This document shows positions 8,339 to 17,409 of a DNA stretch of 64,000 bases, one piece after another (position 1 is the stretch's first letter; the number at the start of each line of letters is the position of its first letter). The DNA comes from Streptomyces bathyalis. Its GTDB lineage: Bacteria > Actinomycetota > Actinomycetes > Streptomycetales > Streptomycetaceae. Under the pieces are notes generated by a model that saw only the letters and a program-made list of their open reading frames with translations, made no database searches and was not told the DNA's origin. A program made the translations under genes and the position numbers. The DNA lies in NCBI RefSeq assembly GCF_015910445.1, contig NZ_CP048882.1, positions 2,666,001-2,730,000 of the forward strand, in the 5' to 3' direction.

Positions 8339-9129
8339 TGAGCACCGCAGTCATGGACAAGTCCGGCCGGTCCGCGCCCGGTACCGAGCCGAAGGCCTCG
8401 CACCTGGTCACCGTCACCTTCCGGATCCGCCGCTTCAACCCGGAGGTCTCGGCGGACGCGAACTGGGAGGACTTCACCCTCGACATCGATCCCAAGGACC
8501 GTGTCCTGGACGCGCTCCACAGGATCAAGTGGGAACTGGACGGGACGCTGACCTTCCGGCGCTCCTGCGCGCACGGCATCTGCGGCTCGGACGCGATGCG
8601 CATCAACGGCCGCAACCGGCTGGCGTGCAAGACGCTGATCAAGGACATAGCGGCGATCAAGGACGGCAAGGGCTCCAAGCCGATCCTGGTCGAGGCGATA
8701 AAGGGCCTGACGGTTCTCAAGGACCTCGTCGTCGACATGGACCCGTTCTTCCAGGCGTACCGGGACGTCATGCCGTTCCTGGTCACGAGCGGCAACGAGC
8801 CGACGCGTGAGCGGCTGCAGTCCGCCGAGGACCGGCAGCGCTTCGACGACACCACGAAGTGCATCCTGTGCGCGGCCTGCACGAGTTCGTGCCCGGTCTT
8901 CTGGAACGACGGGCAGTACTTCGGCCCGGCGGCCATCGTCAACGCGCACCGCTTCATCTTCGACAGCCGCGACGAGGCCGGAGAGCAGCGGCTGGAGATC
9001 CTCAACGACAAGGACGGCGTGTGGCGTTGCCGCACCACGTTCAACTGCACGGACGCCTGCCCTCGCGGCATCGAGGTGACGAAGGCGATCCAGGAGGTCA
9101 AGCGGGCGCTGATCACGCGCCGCTTCTGA
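8338..9129 (+). CDS. sdhB: Succinate dehydrogenase iron-sulfur subunit
   Basis: This 263-residue subunit carries the three Fe-S clusters. The plant-ferredoxin-like domain has Cys76, Cys82 and Cys97 (RSCAHGICGSDAM); the C-terminal domain has CILCAACTSSCP and CRTTFNCTDACPRG for the 4Fe-4S and 3Fe-4S clusters. It carries electrons from SdhA to quinone at the SdhC/D anchors. It is the last gene of the operon, followed by two strong tandem hairpins. Confidence 0.97.
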   Translation: MSTAVMDKSGRSAPGTEPKASHLVTVTFRIRRFNPEVSADANWEDFTLDIDPKDRVLDALHRIKWELDGTLTFRRSCAHGICGSDAMRINGRNRLACKTLIKDIAAIKDGKGSKPILVEAIKGLTVLKDLVVDMDPFFQAYRDVMPFLVTSGNEPTRERLQSAEDRQRFDDTTKCILCAACTSSCPVFWNDGQYFGPAAIVNAHRFIFDSRDEAGEQRLEILNDKDGVWRCRTTFNCTDACPRGIEVTKAIQEVKRALITRRF

Positions 9130-9138
9130 CCCTCGACG

Positions 9139-9210
9139 CGAGCGGGCGCACGCCACGCGCCCGCTCGTCCGCGCACCCGACAGCGCCCGGAGCACCGCCC
9201 CGGGCGCTTT
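9139..9210 (+). terminator. Tandem terminators after sdhB
   Basis: Two hairpins follow the sdhB stop. The first is an 11-bp perfect stem (9139-9149 with 9157-9167). The second is a 9-bp stem (9182-9190 with 9200-9208) followed by TTT. Together they should end sdhCDAB transcription. Confidence 0.8.
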
Positions 9211-9357
9211 GTCGTGCCAGTGCCACGACTTCCGTTCATCGGGGCCGATTTCGGGGCACGCTATCGACGCACCACCGCACCACGGGGATCTCGGATCCCT
9301 GCAAACGCACGTCTGTCCGCACCACTCATCTGCCCCATCCCAGCAGAAGGAGTACGC

Positions 9358-10347
9358 GTGAGACGCACACGACGTATGCGCCGGGGCGCCAGCGCCCTGG
9401 TGGCCGTAGGTGCCCTCCTCGGCCTCGCGCTTCAGGCCACCCCCGCGAGCGCCGACTCCGGTGGCAGCACGCCCGCTTCGGCGGTGCCCAAGGCCGCTCA
9501 GGAACGTGCCGCCGGGGCGTGGACCGCCGAACGGATGCGTGAGGCCACGCCCGTCGAAGACCTCCTCGACATCGGCGCCCGCGCCGTCGAGCGGGCCGGC
9601 AAGGCCGTGCCCCGCGGCGAGGAGCTGAAGATACCCCCGCTCGACACGGACACCATCACCAAGGCGCTGCCCGAACCGGGTGGTCCCTGGTCCGGCGGCG
9701 GCGACGTGGTGAAGACCACGGGCCGTGTGTTCTTCAAGATGGGCGGCCGTGACGCCTCCTGCTCCGGCGACGCGGTCACCAGCGACAACGGCAGCACGGT
9801 CATCACGGCCGGGCACTGCGTGAAGTACCAGGGCGCCTGGCACACCGACTGGGTGTTCGTGCCCGGTTATCACGACGGCGAGGCACCCCACGGCAAGTGG
9901 ACCGCCTCCAAGACGCTGACCACCCCGCAGTGGGAGGCCAGCGAGGACATGAACTTCGACGTCGGCGCCGCCGTGGTGAACCCCCTCGACGGCAAGAAGC
10001 TCACGGACGTCGTCGGCGGTCAGGGGCTCTCCTTCAACGCCGCCTACAACACCACCATGTACGCCTTCGGCTTCCCCGCCGCCGACCCGTACGACGGCGA
10101 GAAGCTGATCTACTGCAGCGGTACGTCCTTCCAGGACTTCCTGCTCACCAAGGACCACGGCCTCTCGTGCAACATGACGGGCGGCTCCAGCGGCGGCCCG
10201 TGGTTCACGGAATTCGACGAGGCGTCGGGCAAGGGCCTGCAGTCCTCGGTGAACAGCTTCGGCTACACCTTCCTGCCGAACACGATGTTCGGACCGTACT
10301 TCGGGGAGGACGCGAAGAACCTGTACGAGACGGCACAGGCCGGCTGA
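9358..10347 (+). CDS. Secreted trypsin-like serine protease
   Basis: This 329-residue chymotrypsin-fold peptidase has the catalytic triad His in VITAGHCV, Asp in NFDVGAAV and Ser in GGSSGGPW. I chose the GTG at 9358 because it follows GAAGGAG and begins directly with an Arg-rich signal peptide ending ATPASA at about residue 31. The region between signal and protease domain (about 32-110) is probably a propeptide. Cys pairs around the His and Ser suggest disulfides. It resembles the V8/Glu-specific-like secreted proteases of streptomycetes; substrate preference cannot be told. Convergent with the next gene over a shared terminator. Confidence 0.88.
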   Translation: MRRTRRMRRGASALVAVGALLGLALQATPASADSGGSTPASAVPKAAQERAAGAWTAERMREATPVEDLLDIGARAVERAGKAVPRGEELKIPPLDTDTITKALPEPGGPWSGGGDVVKTTGRVFFKMGGRDASCSGDAVTSDNGSTVITAGHCVKYQGAWHTDWVFVPGYHDGEAPHGKWTASKTLTTPQWEASEDMNFDVGAAVVNPLDGKKLTDVVGGQGLSFNAAYNTTMYAFGFPAADPYDGEKLIYCSGTSFQDFLLTKDHGLSCNMTGGSSGGPWFTEFDEASGKGLQSSVNSFGYTFLPNTMFGPYFGEDAKNLYETAQAG

Positions 10348-10388
10348 CCTCCGGGGAGAACCCCGCACAGTCATCGCCACCGTCGCTC

Positions 10389-10421
10389 CGTCGGGGCCGG
10401 CGTCAACCGCCGGCCCCGACG
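10389..10421. terminator. Bidirectional terminator
   Basis: A perfect 14-bp stem (10389-10402 with 10408-10421) with a TCAAC loop lies between the converging protease and transglutaminase-like genes and can serve both. Confidence 0.85.
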
Positions 10422-10424
10422 CGG

Positions 10425-11342
10425 CTACCGGTCCTGCGGGCCGCCGCGCAGACGCACCTCGCACTCACCGTCGAACGACTGGTACGAGGTGATGGTCTCC
10501 GGCACCCGCAGGCCCGGGCTGTCGCGGTACAGGGCGCGCACCTCCTCGAAGTCGGCGGTGACGGTCGCGCGCGCCGCCTCGTCGAGCACCGCCAAGGTCG
10601 CCTCCCCTGCCTCGTCCTGGCCGTCCCGTCCGGCGTCGCCGACCCCCCAGGCGTCCCAGGGCAGCACCTCGGCCCTGTTGAGCGCCGCCAGGTCGCGTAC
10701 GACGTTGGCGCGCACCATCCACAGGCCCATGAGGCCCAGCACGCTGACGCCGAAGGTCTTCGGGTCGGCTTCGCCGGTGCGGCAGCGGCGCCAGCTCTCC
10801 CCGGCGACGAGGAAGCGGTCGCGGGGCACGTCGAGGGGGTCGAAGTCCAGCTCGTACGGGGACTCGATGCGAACGTCCGGCACCATCTGCGGGTCGCCGA
10901 GCGTCCAGCCGTGCTCGGGGTGGGCGTATTCCGTGACCCAGTGGTCGTCGTGGAAGCCCTCGGCGAAGTAGGTGGCGTAACCGCAGCGGATACGGGCCGG
11001 GGTTCCGGTGTGGCGCAGGAGTGCGCAGTGCAGCAGCGCGAAGTCGCGGCAGGTGCCGGCGAACCGGTCGAGGGGACGGCGTGGGGCGGAGAGCGGAGCG
11101 TCGTCGAGCTCCAGGACCATGTCCAGGATGTCGGCTATGTAGCGGGTCTCCGCCTCGGTGCGGTAGCGGGATTCCGGCAGGGCACACCCGTAACGGCCGG
11201 CCTCCTCTCGGTGGATGAGCAAGTGCCGTACGAGCAGGGCCAGTTCGGCGGGACCACTGGGAAGTCCCGCGAGTCTGTCCGCCCTACCGGGATCACTGTG
11301 GACGCTCTGCGTTAAATAGAAGTCACGCTCTGCGGGCAGCAT
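10425..11342 (-). CDS. Transglutaminase-like domain protein
   Basis: This 305-residue cytoplasmic protein has a Cys-His-Asp triad typical of transglutaminase-like/papain-fold enzymes: Cys98 in GTCRDFA, His134 in HDDHWVTEY and Asp150 in LGDPQ. Bacterial members are mostly peptidases or amidases rather than true cross-linking enzymes, and the substrate here is unknown. I start at the ATG at 11342 (MLPAERDFYL); the frame stays open upstream, but that extension is Arg/Pro-rich and lies antisense to the next gene. It is head-to-head with the lipoprotein gene at 11417. Confidence 0.82.
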   Translation of the reverse strand: MLPAERDFYLTQSVHSDPGRADRLAGLPSGPAELALLVRHLLIHREEAGRYGCALPESRYRTEAETRYIADILDMVLELDDAPLSAPRRPLDRFAGTCRDFALLHCALLRHTGTPARIRCGYATYFAEGFHDDHWVTEYAHPEHGWTLGDPQMVPDVRIESPYELDFDPLDVPRDRFLVAGESWRRCRTGEADPKTFGVSVLGLMGLWMVRANVVRDLAALNRAEVLPWDAWGVGDAGRDGQDEAGEATLAVLDEAARATVTADFEEVRALYRDSPGLRVPETITSYQSFDGECEVRLRGGPQDR

Positions 11343-11416
11343 GCGCGAAAGAGTGGCGGATTTCCTCTCGGATTTCCACCCGGGAGGAATGCCAGGTTCC
11401 GCGGAGCGGTGCGGGG

Positions 11417-12733
11417 GTGCGTAGGGTGCCCCGGGTGGGACGCATACCGAAGGCACGAGCGGGCTTCGCCGCACTGCTGATGCTGGCCGCGACGGCGGCC
11501 TGCTCGGGCGGCGGCGGCACGGACGACGCGGCCAAGCCGGACGAGGACCACGCGGCGATCCACGTCGACCGCCCCGTGGCACTCGCCGACCAGGACATGA
11601 AGGTGCGCATCGGCGGCCTCCGTGCGCGGGACCGTGTGCGTGTCGCCGTGCACGCCGTGGACCAGCGCAGTCAACCGTGGAGCGCGCACGGCGACTTCAG
11701 CGCCGACGCGCACGGCCGCATCGACCTGGACGAGCAGGCACCGCGCGGCGGGCGCCCGTACGCGAAGGCCGACAGCACGGGCCTGATCAGTTCGATGCTG
11801 CCCACGGCCGGCAGCGGCGTGAAGATGATCGGCAGCGGCGACGCCTTCTCCTACCACCCGCCGTCACCGGCCGAGAAGCGCTCGTTCGAGGTGCGCCTGA
11901 CCGTCAGCAAGCACGGCAAGCGTCTCGCGGACCGTACGGTCACCCGCCAGTGGCTGACGTCCAAGGTGCGCCACCGCAAGCTCACCGTCGCGAAGAACCG
12001 CATCGACGGCGAGATGTACACGCCGCCGAAGGGCGAGCGGCGCAAGGCCCCCGTCCTGGTCTTCGGCGGTTCGGAGGGCGGCAACTCCGGTGAGTACGCT
12101 GCCGCGTTGCTCGCCGCGCGCGGCCATCCCGCGCTGAGCCTTTGCTACTTCCGCTGCGGCAAGGGCTCCGGGCGTCCGGACGCCATCAACATGATCGACA
12201 CGGCCTACTTCGTCCGCGCCGCCCGCGTACTGGGCGACGAGCCGGGCGCCGACGCCAAGCGCCTTGCGGTGATGGGCAATTCACGCGGCAGCGAGATCGC
12301 CCAGCTGCTCGGCCAGCGCCACCCGCGCCTGTTCCGCGACGTCATCGCCTACGCGCCCTCCGCAAGGATCAACGGCCCCTATCTGGCGGGTGCTTCGGGC
12401 CGCGCCGCCTGGGCCGAGGGCGGCAGGCCGATCCCGGCGGGCCCGATCCGGCTGGACAACGTACGCGGCACCGTGCTGGCGATCGCCGGAGGCAACGACA
12501 AGATGTGGGGCTCAGCGGAGGCCGCCCGCGTCATCGCCTCACAGAAGAACGCGTCCGGTGCGAGCCACCGCCAGGTCACGTACCCGAAGGCGGGCCACCA
12601 CGTGAACTGGTTCCCCTACGGTCAGCCCGGCCAGGAGGGCGGCGCCGACGGCCAGGTCGTCAGCACCTCCGGCTCCGACCAGGCCGCCCGCGAGGACGGC
12701 TGGGCGCGGGTGCTTAAGCTGCTGGAGAGGTAG
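11417..12733 (+). CDS. Lipoprotein of the acyl-CoA thioesterase/BAAT family
   Basis: This 438-residue protein starts with a lipoprotein signal (MLAATAAC, Cys29). A beta-sandwich domain like the BAAT/acyl-CoA thioesterase N-terminal domain spans about 45-190. An alpha/beta-hydrolase domain follows with the nucleophile Ser in GNSRGSE, the acid in GGNDKMW and His in AGHHVNWFP. Family members hydrolyse acyl-CoA or transfer acyl groups to amines. An extracytoplasmic copy is unlikely to meet CoA esters, so its real substrate is unknown. The GTG at 11417 is the longest start; GTGs at 11426 and 11435 are also possible. Confidence 0.82.
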   Translation: MRRVPRVGRIPKARAGFAALLMLAATAACSGGGGTDDAAKPDEDHAAIHVDRPVALADQDMKVRIGGLRARDRVRVAVHAVDQRSQPWSAHGDFSADAHGRIDLDEQAPRGGRPYAKADSTGLISSMLPTAGSGVKMIGSGDAFSYHPPSPAEKRSFEVRLTVSKHGKRLADRTVTRQWLTSKVRHRKLTVAKNRIDGEMYTPPKGERRKAPVLVFGGSEGGNSGEYAAALLAARGHPALSLCYFRCGKGSGRPDAINMIDTAYFVRAARVLGDEPGADAKRLAVMGNSRGSEIAQLLGQRHPRLFRDVIAYAPSARINGPYLAGASGRAAWAEGGRPIPAGPIRLDNVRGTVLAIAGGNDKMWGSAEAARVIASQKNASGASHRQVTYPKAGHHVNWFPYGQPGQEGGADGQVVSTSGSDQAAREDGWARVLKLLER

Positions 12734-12748
12734 CACGGGAAACGCGAC

Positions 12749-12787
12749 GGGCGGGACCTGGCGAGCACTGCTCACCCGGTCCCGCCC
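12749..12787. terminator. Bidirectional terminator
   Basis: A 10-bp perfect stem (12749-12758 with 12778-12787) lies between the converging lipoprotein and ornithine aminotransferase genes. Confidence 0.7.
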
Positions 12788-12830
12788 GGCCGTGCGCGGG
12801 TCCTCGGGACGACGCGGACGCGCCCCGCCG

Positions 12831-14036
12831 TCAGCCGCCCAGGACGTCGCCGAGCTGCTCCAGACCCCAGTCGAGGTCCTCCTTCGTGACGACCAGCGGT
12901 GGCGCGATGCGGATCGTCGAGCCGTGCGTGTCCTTGACCAGGACGCCGCGGCCCATCAGCTTCTCCGACAGCTCCCGTCCGCTGCCGTGCGCCGGGTCGA
13001 TGTCCACGCCGGCCCACAGGCCGCGCCCGCGCACCTCGCGTACGGCTCCGCCCCCGACGAGCACGCCCAGTTCGTGGTGGAGGTGCTCGCCCAGCTCCTT
13101 CGCGCGCTGCTGGTACTCGCCGGTGCGCAGCATGGCGATCACCTCGAGGGCGACGGCGCACGCGAGCGGGTTGCCGCCGAACGTCGACCCGTGCTCGCCG
13201 GGCCTGTAGACGCCCAGCACCTCCCGCGAGGAGACCACCGCGGAGACGGGCACGACGCCGCCGCCGAGCGCCTTGCCCAGCACGTACATGTCGGGGTGCA
13301 CGCCCTCGTGCTCCAGCGCGAAGGTCGCGCCGGTGCGGCCCAGCCCGGACTGGATCTCGTCCGCGATCATGAGCACGTTGCGGCTGCGCGTCAGCTCGCG
13401 CACGCCCGGCAGGTAGCCGGCGGGCGGCACCAGGACGCCCGCCTCGCCCTGGATGGGCTCCATGAGGACGGCGACGGTGTCGTCGTCGACGGCTGCCTCC
13501 AGGGCGGCGAGGTCGCCGTAAGGGACGACCTCGAATCCCGGGGTGTACGGACCGAAGTCGGCACGTGCCTCAGGGTCGGTGGAGAAGGAGACGATCGTCG
13601 TCGTACGCCCGTGGAAGTTGTTGTCGGCGACGATGATCTTCGCCCGGCCGTCGGGCACGCCCTTGACCTGGTAACCCCACTTGCGAGCCGTCTTCACGGC
13701 CGTCTCGACGGCCTCCGCGCCCGTGTTCATGGGCAGGACCATCTCCATGCCGCACAGCTCGGCGAGCTGCTCGCAGAACTCGCCGAAGCGGTCGTGGTGG
13801 AAGGCGCGGGAGGTGAGCGTCACCCGGTCCAGCTGGGCCTTGGCAGCGTCGATGAGCCGCTGGTTGCGGTGCCCGAAGTTGAGCGCCGAGTAACCGGCGA
13901 GCATGTCGAGGTAGCGCCGCCCGTCGGCATCGGTCACCCAGGCGCCTTCGGCGGAGGCGACCACGACGGGCAGGGGGTGGTAGTTGTGGGCGCTGCGCGC
14001 TTCGGAGGCGGCGATCAGCCTTTCCGAGGTGGACAT
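12831..14036 (-). CDS. rocD: Ornithine--oxo-acid aminotransferase
   Basis: This 401-residue class-III PLP enzyme converts ornithine and 2-oxoglutarate to glutamate semialdehyde and glutamate, in arginine breakdown or proline formation. It has the Asp of ADEIQSGLGRTG, the PLP-binding Lys of LGKALGGG, and the GHRN and HGRTTT segments typical of ornithine aminotransferases. The ATG at 14036 follows GGAGA at good spacing; the longer upstream frame is not needed for the fold. It is divergent from trpS. Other class-III aminotransferases (acetylornithine, 4-aminobutyrate) are less likely by motif. Confidence 0.9.
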   Translation of the reverse strand: MSTSERLIAASEARSAHNYHPLPVVVASAEGAWVTDADGRRYLDMLAGYSALNFGHRNQRLIDAAKAQLDRVTLTSRAFHHDRFGEFCEQLAELCGMEMVLPMNTGAEAVETAVKTARKWGYQVKGVPDGRAKIIVADNNFHGRTTTIVSFSTDPEARADFGPYTPGFEVVPYGDLAALEAAVDDDTVAVLMEPIQGEAGVLVPPAGYLPGVRELTRSRNVLMIADEIQSGLGRTGATFALEHEGVHPDMYVLGKALGGGVVPVSAVVSSREVLGVYRPGEHGSTFGGNPLACAVALEVIAMLRTGEYQQRAKELGEHLHHELGVLVGGGAVREVRGRGLWAGVDIDPAHGSGRELSEKLMGRGVLVKDTHGSTIRIAPPLVVTKEDLDWGLEQLGDVLGG

Positions 14037-14371
14037 CCGGGGTCTCCGTTCGTCTCGTATGGTCCCGCGGCGCCTCCCGCTGCGTCTCACGTCTTCCCGT
14101 GGCGGCGCGGAGGGCTGCCTATTTCTATCGTCCACCCGGCGGGCTGAGAAGAAACTTTGCTGCCCGTGCGGGGTTCTCACGGGACGCCCGGGGGGCGGGC
14201 GGGCCGGAGAGGGGCGCAGTGGTGCGGTGCCGACCGCGTCATGGACGGGGCGCGGATCCGGCGCACGCGGACGCGGGAACCGCGCTGAGGCGGCGCGCAC
14301 GGGCGACACGGTGCCTCAGCTCACGGCACAACTGTGCACGCCCGGCAGGGCGGACCTGAGACAATGGGCGC
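14037..14371. other. Divergent promoter region, rocD/trpS
   Basis: No gene is supported in this 335-bp spacer, which must contain promoters in both directions. A GACAAT hexamer ends a few bases upstream of the trpS ATG, and no Shine-Dalgarno sequence precedes that ATG, so trpS may be transcribed from its own start codon. Confidence 0.5.
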
Positions 14372-15385
14372 ATGGCCAATGACCGTCCGCGTGTACTCTC
14401 CGGCATCCAGCCCACCTCGGGTTCGTTCCACATCGGCAACTACCTGGGCGCCGTTCGCCAGTGGGTGGCGCTGCAGGAGACACACGATGCCTTCTACATG
14501 GTCGTCGACCTGCACGCGCTGACGCTCCCGCAGGATCCGGCGGAGCTCCGGGACAACACCCGCCTCGCCGCCGCACAGCTGCTGGCCACGGGCCTCGACC
14601 CGGAGCGCTGCACGCTCTTCGTGCAGAGCCACGTGCCCGAACACACCCAGCTGAACTGGCTGATGGAGTGTCTGACGGGCTTCGGTGAGGCGTCCCGGAT
14701 GACGCAGTTCAAGGACAAGTCCTCGCGGCACGGGGCCGACCGGACGTCGGTGGGGCTCTTCACGTACCCGATCCTTCAGGTCGCCGACATCCTGATCTAC
14801 CAGGCCAACCAGGTCCCCGTCGGCGAGGACCAGCGGCAGCACATCGAGCTCACGCGGAACCTGGCCGAGCGGTTCAACGGCCGCTACGGACAGACCTTCA
14901 CCGTGCCGGAGCCGTACATCCTGCGCGAGACGGCGAAGATCTTCGACCTCCAGGACCCGTCGATCAAGATGAGCAAGTCGGCGTCGTCACCGAAGGGCAT
15001 CATCGACCTCCTGGACGACCCGAAGGCGTCCGCGAAGAAGATCAAGAGCGCGGTGACGGACACGGGCAGCGAGATCCGCTTCGATCCGGAGAACAAGCCC
15101 GGCATCAGCAACCTGCTCACGATCCTCGCCACGCTGACGGACTCCACAATCGCGGAAGTGGAGCCGAGGTACGAAGGCAAGGGTTACGGTGCGCTCAAGA
15201 CCGATCTCGCGGAGATCGTGAGTGACTGGGCCGCCCCGTTCCGCGCCCGCACGCGCGAGTACCTGGACGACCCGGAGACGCTCGACTCGCTCCTGGCCAA
15301 GGGCGCGGAGAAGGCGAGGGCCGTCGCGGCGGAGACGCTCTCGCAGGCCTACGACAAGGTGGGCCTGCTGCCCGGCAAGTACTGA
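14372..15385 (+). CDS. trpS: Tryptophanyl-tRNA synthetase
   Basis: This 337-residue class-I enzyme charges tRNA-Trp. The HIGH motif is in [12 protein letters not shown] near residue 20, the tRNA and Trp pocket includes MTQFKDKS, and the KMSKS loop reads [11 protein letters not shown] near residue 195. Length is standard. No ribosome binding site is visible, while a GACAAT hexamer sits a few bases upstream, which suggests a leaderless transcript. Confidence 0.97.
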   Translation: MANDRPRVLSGIQPTSGSFHIGNYLGAVRQWVALQETHDAFYMVVDLHALTLPQDPAELRDNTRLAAAQLLATGLDPERCTLFVQSHVPEHTQLNWLMECLTGFGEASRMTQFKDKSSRHGADRTSVGLFTYPILQVADILIYQANQVPVGEDQRQHIELTRNLAERFNGRYGQTFTVPEPYILRETAKIFDLQDPSIKMSKSASSPKGIIDLLDDPKASAKKIKSAVTDTGSEIRFDPENKPGISNLLTILATLTDSTIAEVEPRYEGKGYGALKTDLAEIVSDWAAPFRARTREYLDDPETLDSLLAKGAEKARAVAAETLSQAYDKVGLLPGKY

Positions 15386-15502
15386 GATCGCGCGGCACAT
15401 TCCGGCAACGACACCCGACGACCCATACGGCAGATGCAGCTCACAGGACACAGACCCAGACAGCGGGCCGGGGACCGGCCATCGAGCAGGGAGGAGCACG
15501 AG

Positions 15503-16126
15503 GTGGGGACCGTCACAATCGGCGTTTCGATCGCCGTCCCCGAGCCGCACGGCAGCCTGCTCCAGCAGCGGCGTGCGAGCTTCGGCGACCCGGCGGCCCA
15601 CGGCATCCCCACCCACATCACGCTGCTCCCGCCGACGGAGGCCGACCCGGCCGACCGTCCGGTGATCGAGGCGCACCTGGCGCGGGTAGCCGCGGCCGGG
15701 CGCCCGTTCACGCTGCGCCTGTCGGGCACCGACACCTTCCGTCCGCTCTCCCCCGTCGTCTTCGTGCGGCTCGTCGAGGGTGCGTCGGCCTGCTCCTGGC
15801 TCCAGGAGCAGGTGCGCTCTCCGGAGGGCCCTGTGGCGCGGGAGCTGGCCTTCCCGTACCACCCGCACGTCACCGTCGCGCACGGAATCTCCGAGGAGTC
15901 GATGGACCGGGCGTACGAGGAGCTGGCCGGCTTCGAGGCGTCCTGGACGGCCACGGGCTTCGCGCTGTACGAGCAGGGCTCAGACCTGGTGTGGCGGCTC
16001 CAGCGGAAGTTCACCTTCGGCTCGGGCGAGGAGACAGCGTTGTCCGTCTCCGGCGTTCCGCGGCAGGTGCCGCAGCCCTTCCCCGTCTGCGGGGACGGCG
16101 CGGACTCCTTCGCCCCGCTGCGCTGA
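15503..16126 (+). CDS. 2H phosphoesterase / 2'-5' RNA ligase family protein
   Basis: This 207-residue protein has the two HxT signatures of the 2H phosphoesterase fold: THITLLPP near residue 34 and PHVTVAHG near residue 120. Relatives act on 2'-5' RNA linkages or cyclic phosphodiesters; the real substrate is unknown. I chose the GTG at 15503 because it follows GGGAGGAG, and the residues before it carry no fold element. It may be cotranscribed with trpS, 117 bp upstream. Confidence 0.87.
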   Translation: MGTVTIGVSIAVPEPHGSLLQQRRASFGDPAAHGIPTHITLLPPTEADPADRPVIEAHLARVAAAGRPFTLRLSGTDTFRPLSPVVFVRLVEGASACSWLQEQVRSPEGPVARELAFPYHPHVTVAHGISEESMDRAYEELAGFEASWTATGFALYEQGSDLVWRLQRKFTFGSGEETALSVSGVPRQVPQPFPVCGDGADSFAPLR

Positions 16127-16194
16127 CCGCACCGGTGCGGGTGCGGCCCCACTCCCTGCTGGATTAGAGCCTGCTCAGCGGGTAATCGCTGATC

Positions 16195-17409
16195 ATGGAG
16201 TGGCTGACAAAGCTGCCAGTGATCGGCCCCGTGGCGGCGTGGTTCTTCCGGACCCGCGTCTGGCGGGTCTACCAGCATCTGGACGAGCACAAGTGGAACC
16301 GGCACGCCGCGTCCGTCACGTTCACCAGCTTCATCTCCCTCTTCCCCATGCTCGCGGTCTTCGCAGCCGTCGGGGCATCGCTGCTGGACCCGGAGCGGAT
16401 GCGGGCCGTGCAACGCACGATCGACCGTCAAGTACCGGGCATCTCCGGGGAACTGGATCTGCAGTCCCTGGCCGACAACGCCGGCACGATCGGGCTCGTC
16501 GCGGGTGCGCTGCTCGTCGTCACCGGCGTCAACTGGGTGGGCACGCTCCGGGAAAGCCTGCGTGCCCTGTGGGACCTGGAGGAGGACCCGGGCAACCCGG
16601 TCGTGCTGAGGCTCAAGGACCTGGGCGCACTGGCCGGGCTCGGACTCGTCGGGCTCTTCTCGCTCGCTGGGTCCGCGTTCGCCGTCTCCGCGGTCGGCTG
16701 GGCGGCCGGGCAAGTGGGGATCCGCGAGGAAGGCGTCGGTACGTTCCTGCTGAGCGCCGCGGGTTACGCGGCGGCGCTGGCCGCCGACTTCGCGCTGCTG
16801 TGGTATGCGCTGACGGTTCTGCCCGGGGTACGTCCGCCCCGCCGTGCGACCGTCCTCGCCTGCACGATGGGCGCGGTCGGTTTCGAGCTGCTGAAGCTGC
16901 TGCTGGGCGGCTATCTGCGGGGCGTCGCGACGAAGAGTCTCTACGGTGCCTTCGGTACGCCCATCGCGCTGCTGCTGTGGATCAGCTTCATGGCGAAGCT
17001 GATGCTCTTCTGCGCCTCGTGGACGGCGACGGAACGCACCCGCAAGCCCATCGAGGACATCGACGCGCTGGGTAGCGGCGCGCCCGAACCCGTGGAGTCC
17101 GAACGCGCGGCTCACGTACGCGACGAGGAGAACCGGGGCGGCGTCAGTCGGGCTTCCGGACCGACACCGGATCCGAGCCCGACGCGGGGTCCTGACCGGA
17201 AGAGTCCGGAGGATCCGCCGCGCCGGCGGAGGCTTTCGGGTCCGCGTCGGAGGCGGACTCGGAGGCGGAGTCCGTCCGGGAAGCGGAACCCTCCGGAGGG
17301 GAAGCCTGAACGAACGGAAGGCGGCGCAGCTTCGCCAGATCCGGGATCGGCCAGCGACGGTGGACCGCGTAGGCGACCGCCGCCACCACGACCAGACAGG
17401 CGGCGGTGA
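16195..17409 (+). CDS. YihY/BrkB family inner-membrane protein
   Basis: This 404-residue protein has the YihY (old name BrkB/RNase BN-like) core of about 290 residues: amphipathic N-terminus, SFISLFPMLAVFAAVG in the first membrane helix, about six helices in total, and GAFGTPIALLLWISFMAKLMLF near the end. Its function is unknown; the former RNase BN assignment was withdrawn for this family. From about residue 317 the C-terminus becomes Arg/Pro-rich, and this whole part (17144-17409) lies antisense to the carboxypeptidase C-terminus, so the native protein may once have ended earlier. Confidence 0.85.
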   Translation: MEWLTKLPVIGPVAAWFFRTRVWRVYQHLDEHKWNRHAASVTFTSFISLFPMLAVFAAVGASLLDPERMRAVQRTIDRQVPGISGELDLQSLADNAGTIGLVAGALLVVTGVNWVGTLRESLRALWDLEEDPGNPVVLRLKDLGALAGLGLVGLFSLAGSAFAVSAVGWAAGQVGIREEGVGTFLLSAAGYAAALAADFALLWYALTVLPGVRPPRRATVLACTMGAVGFELLKLLLGGYLRGVATKSLYGAFGTPIALLLWISFMAKLMLFCASWTATERTRKPIEDIDALGSGAPEPVESERAAHVRDEENRGGVSRASGPTPDPSPTRGPDRKSPEDPPRRRRLSGPRRRRTRRRSPSGKRNPPEGKPERTEGGAASPDPGSASDGGPRRRPPPPRPDRRR

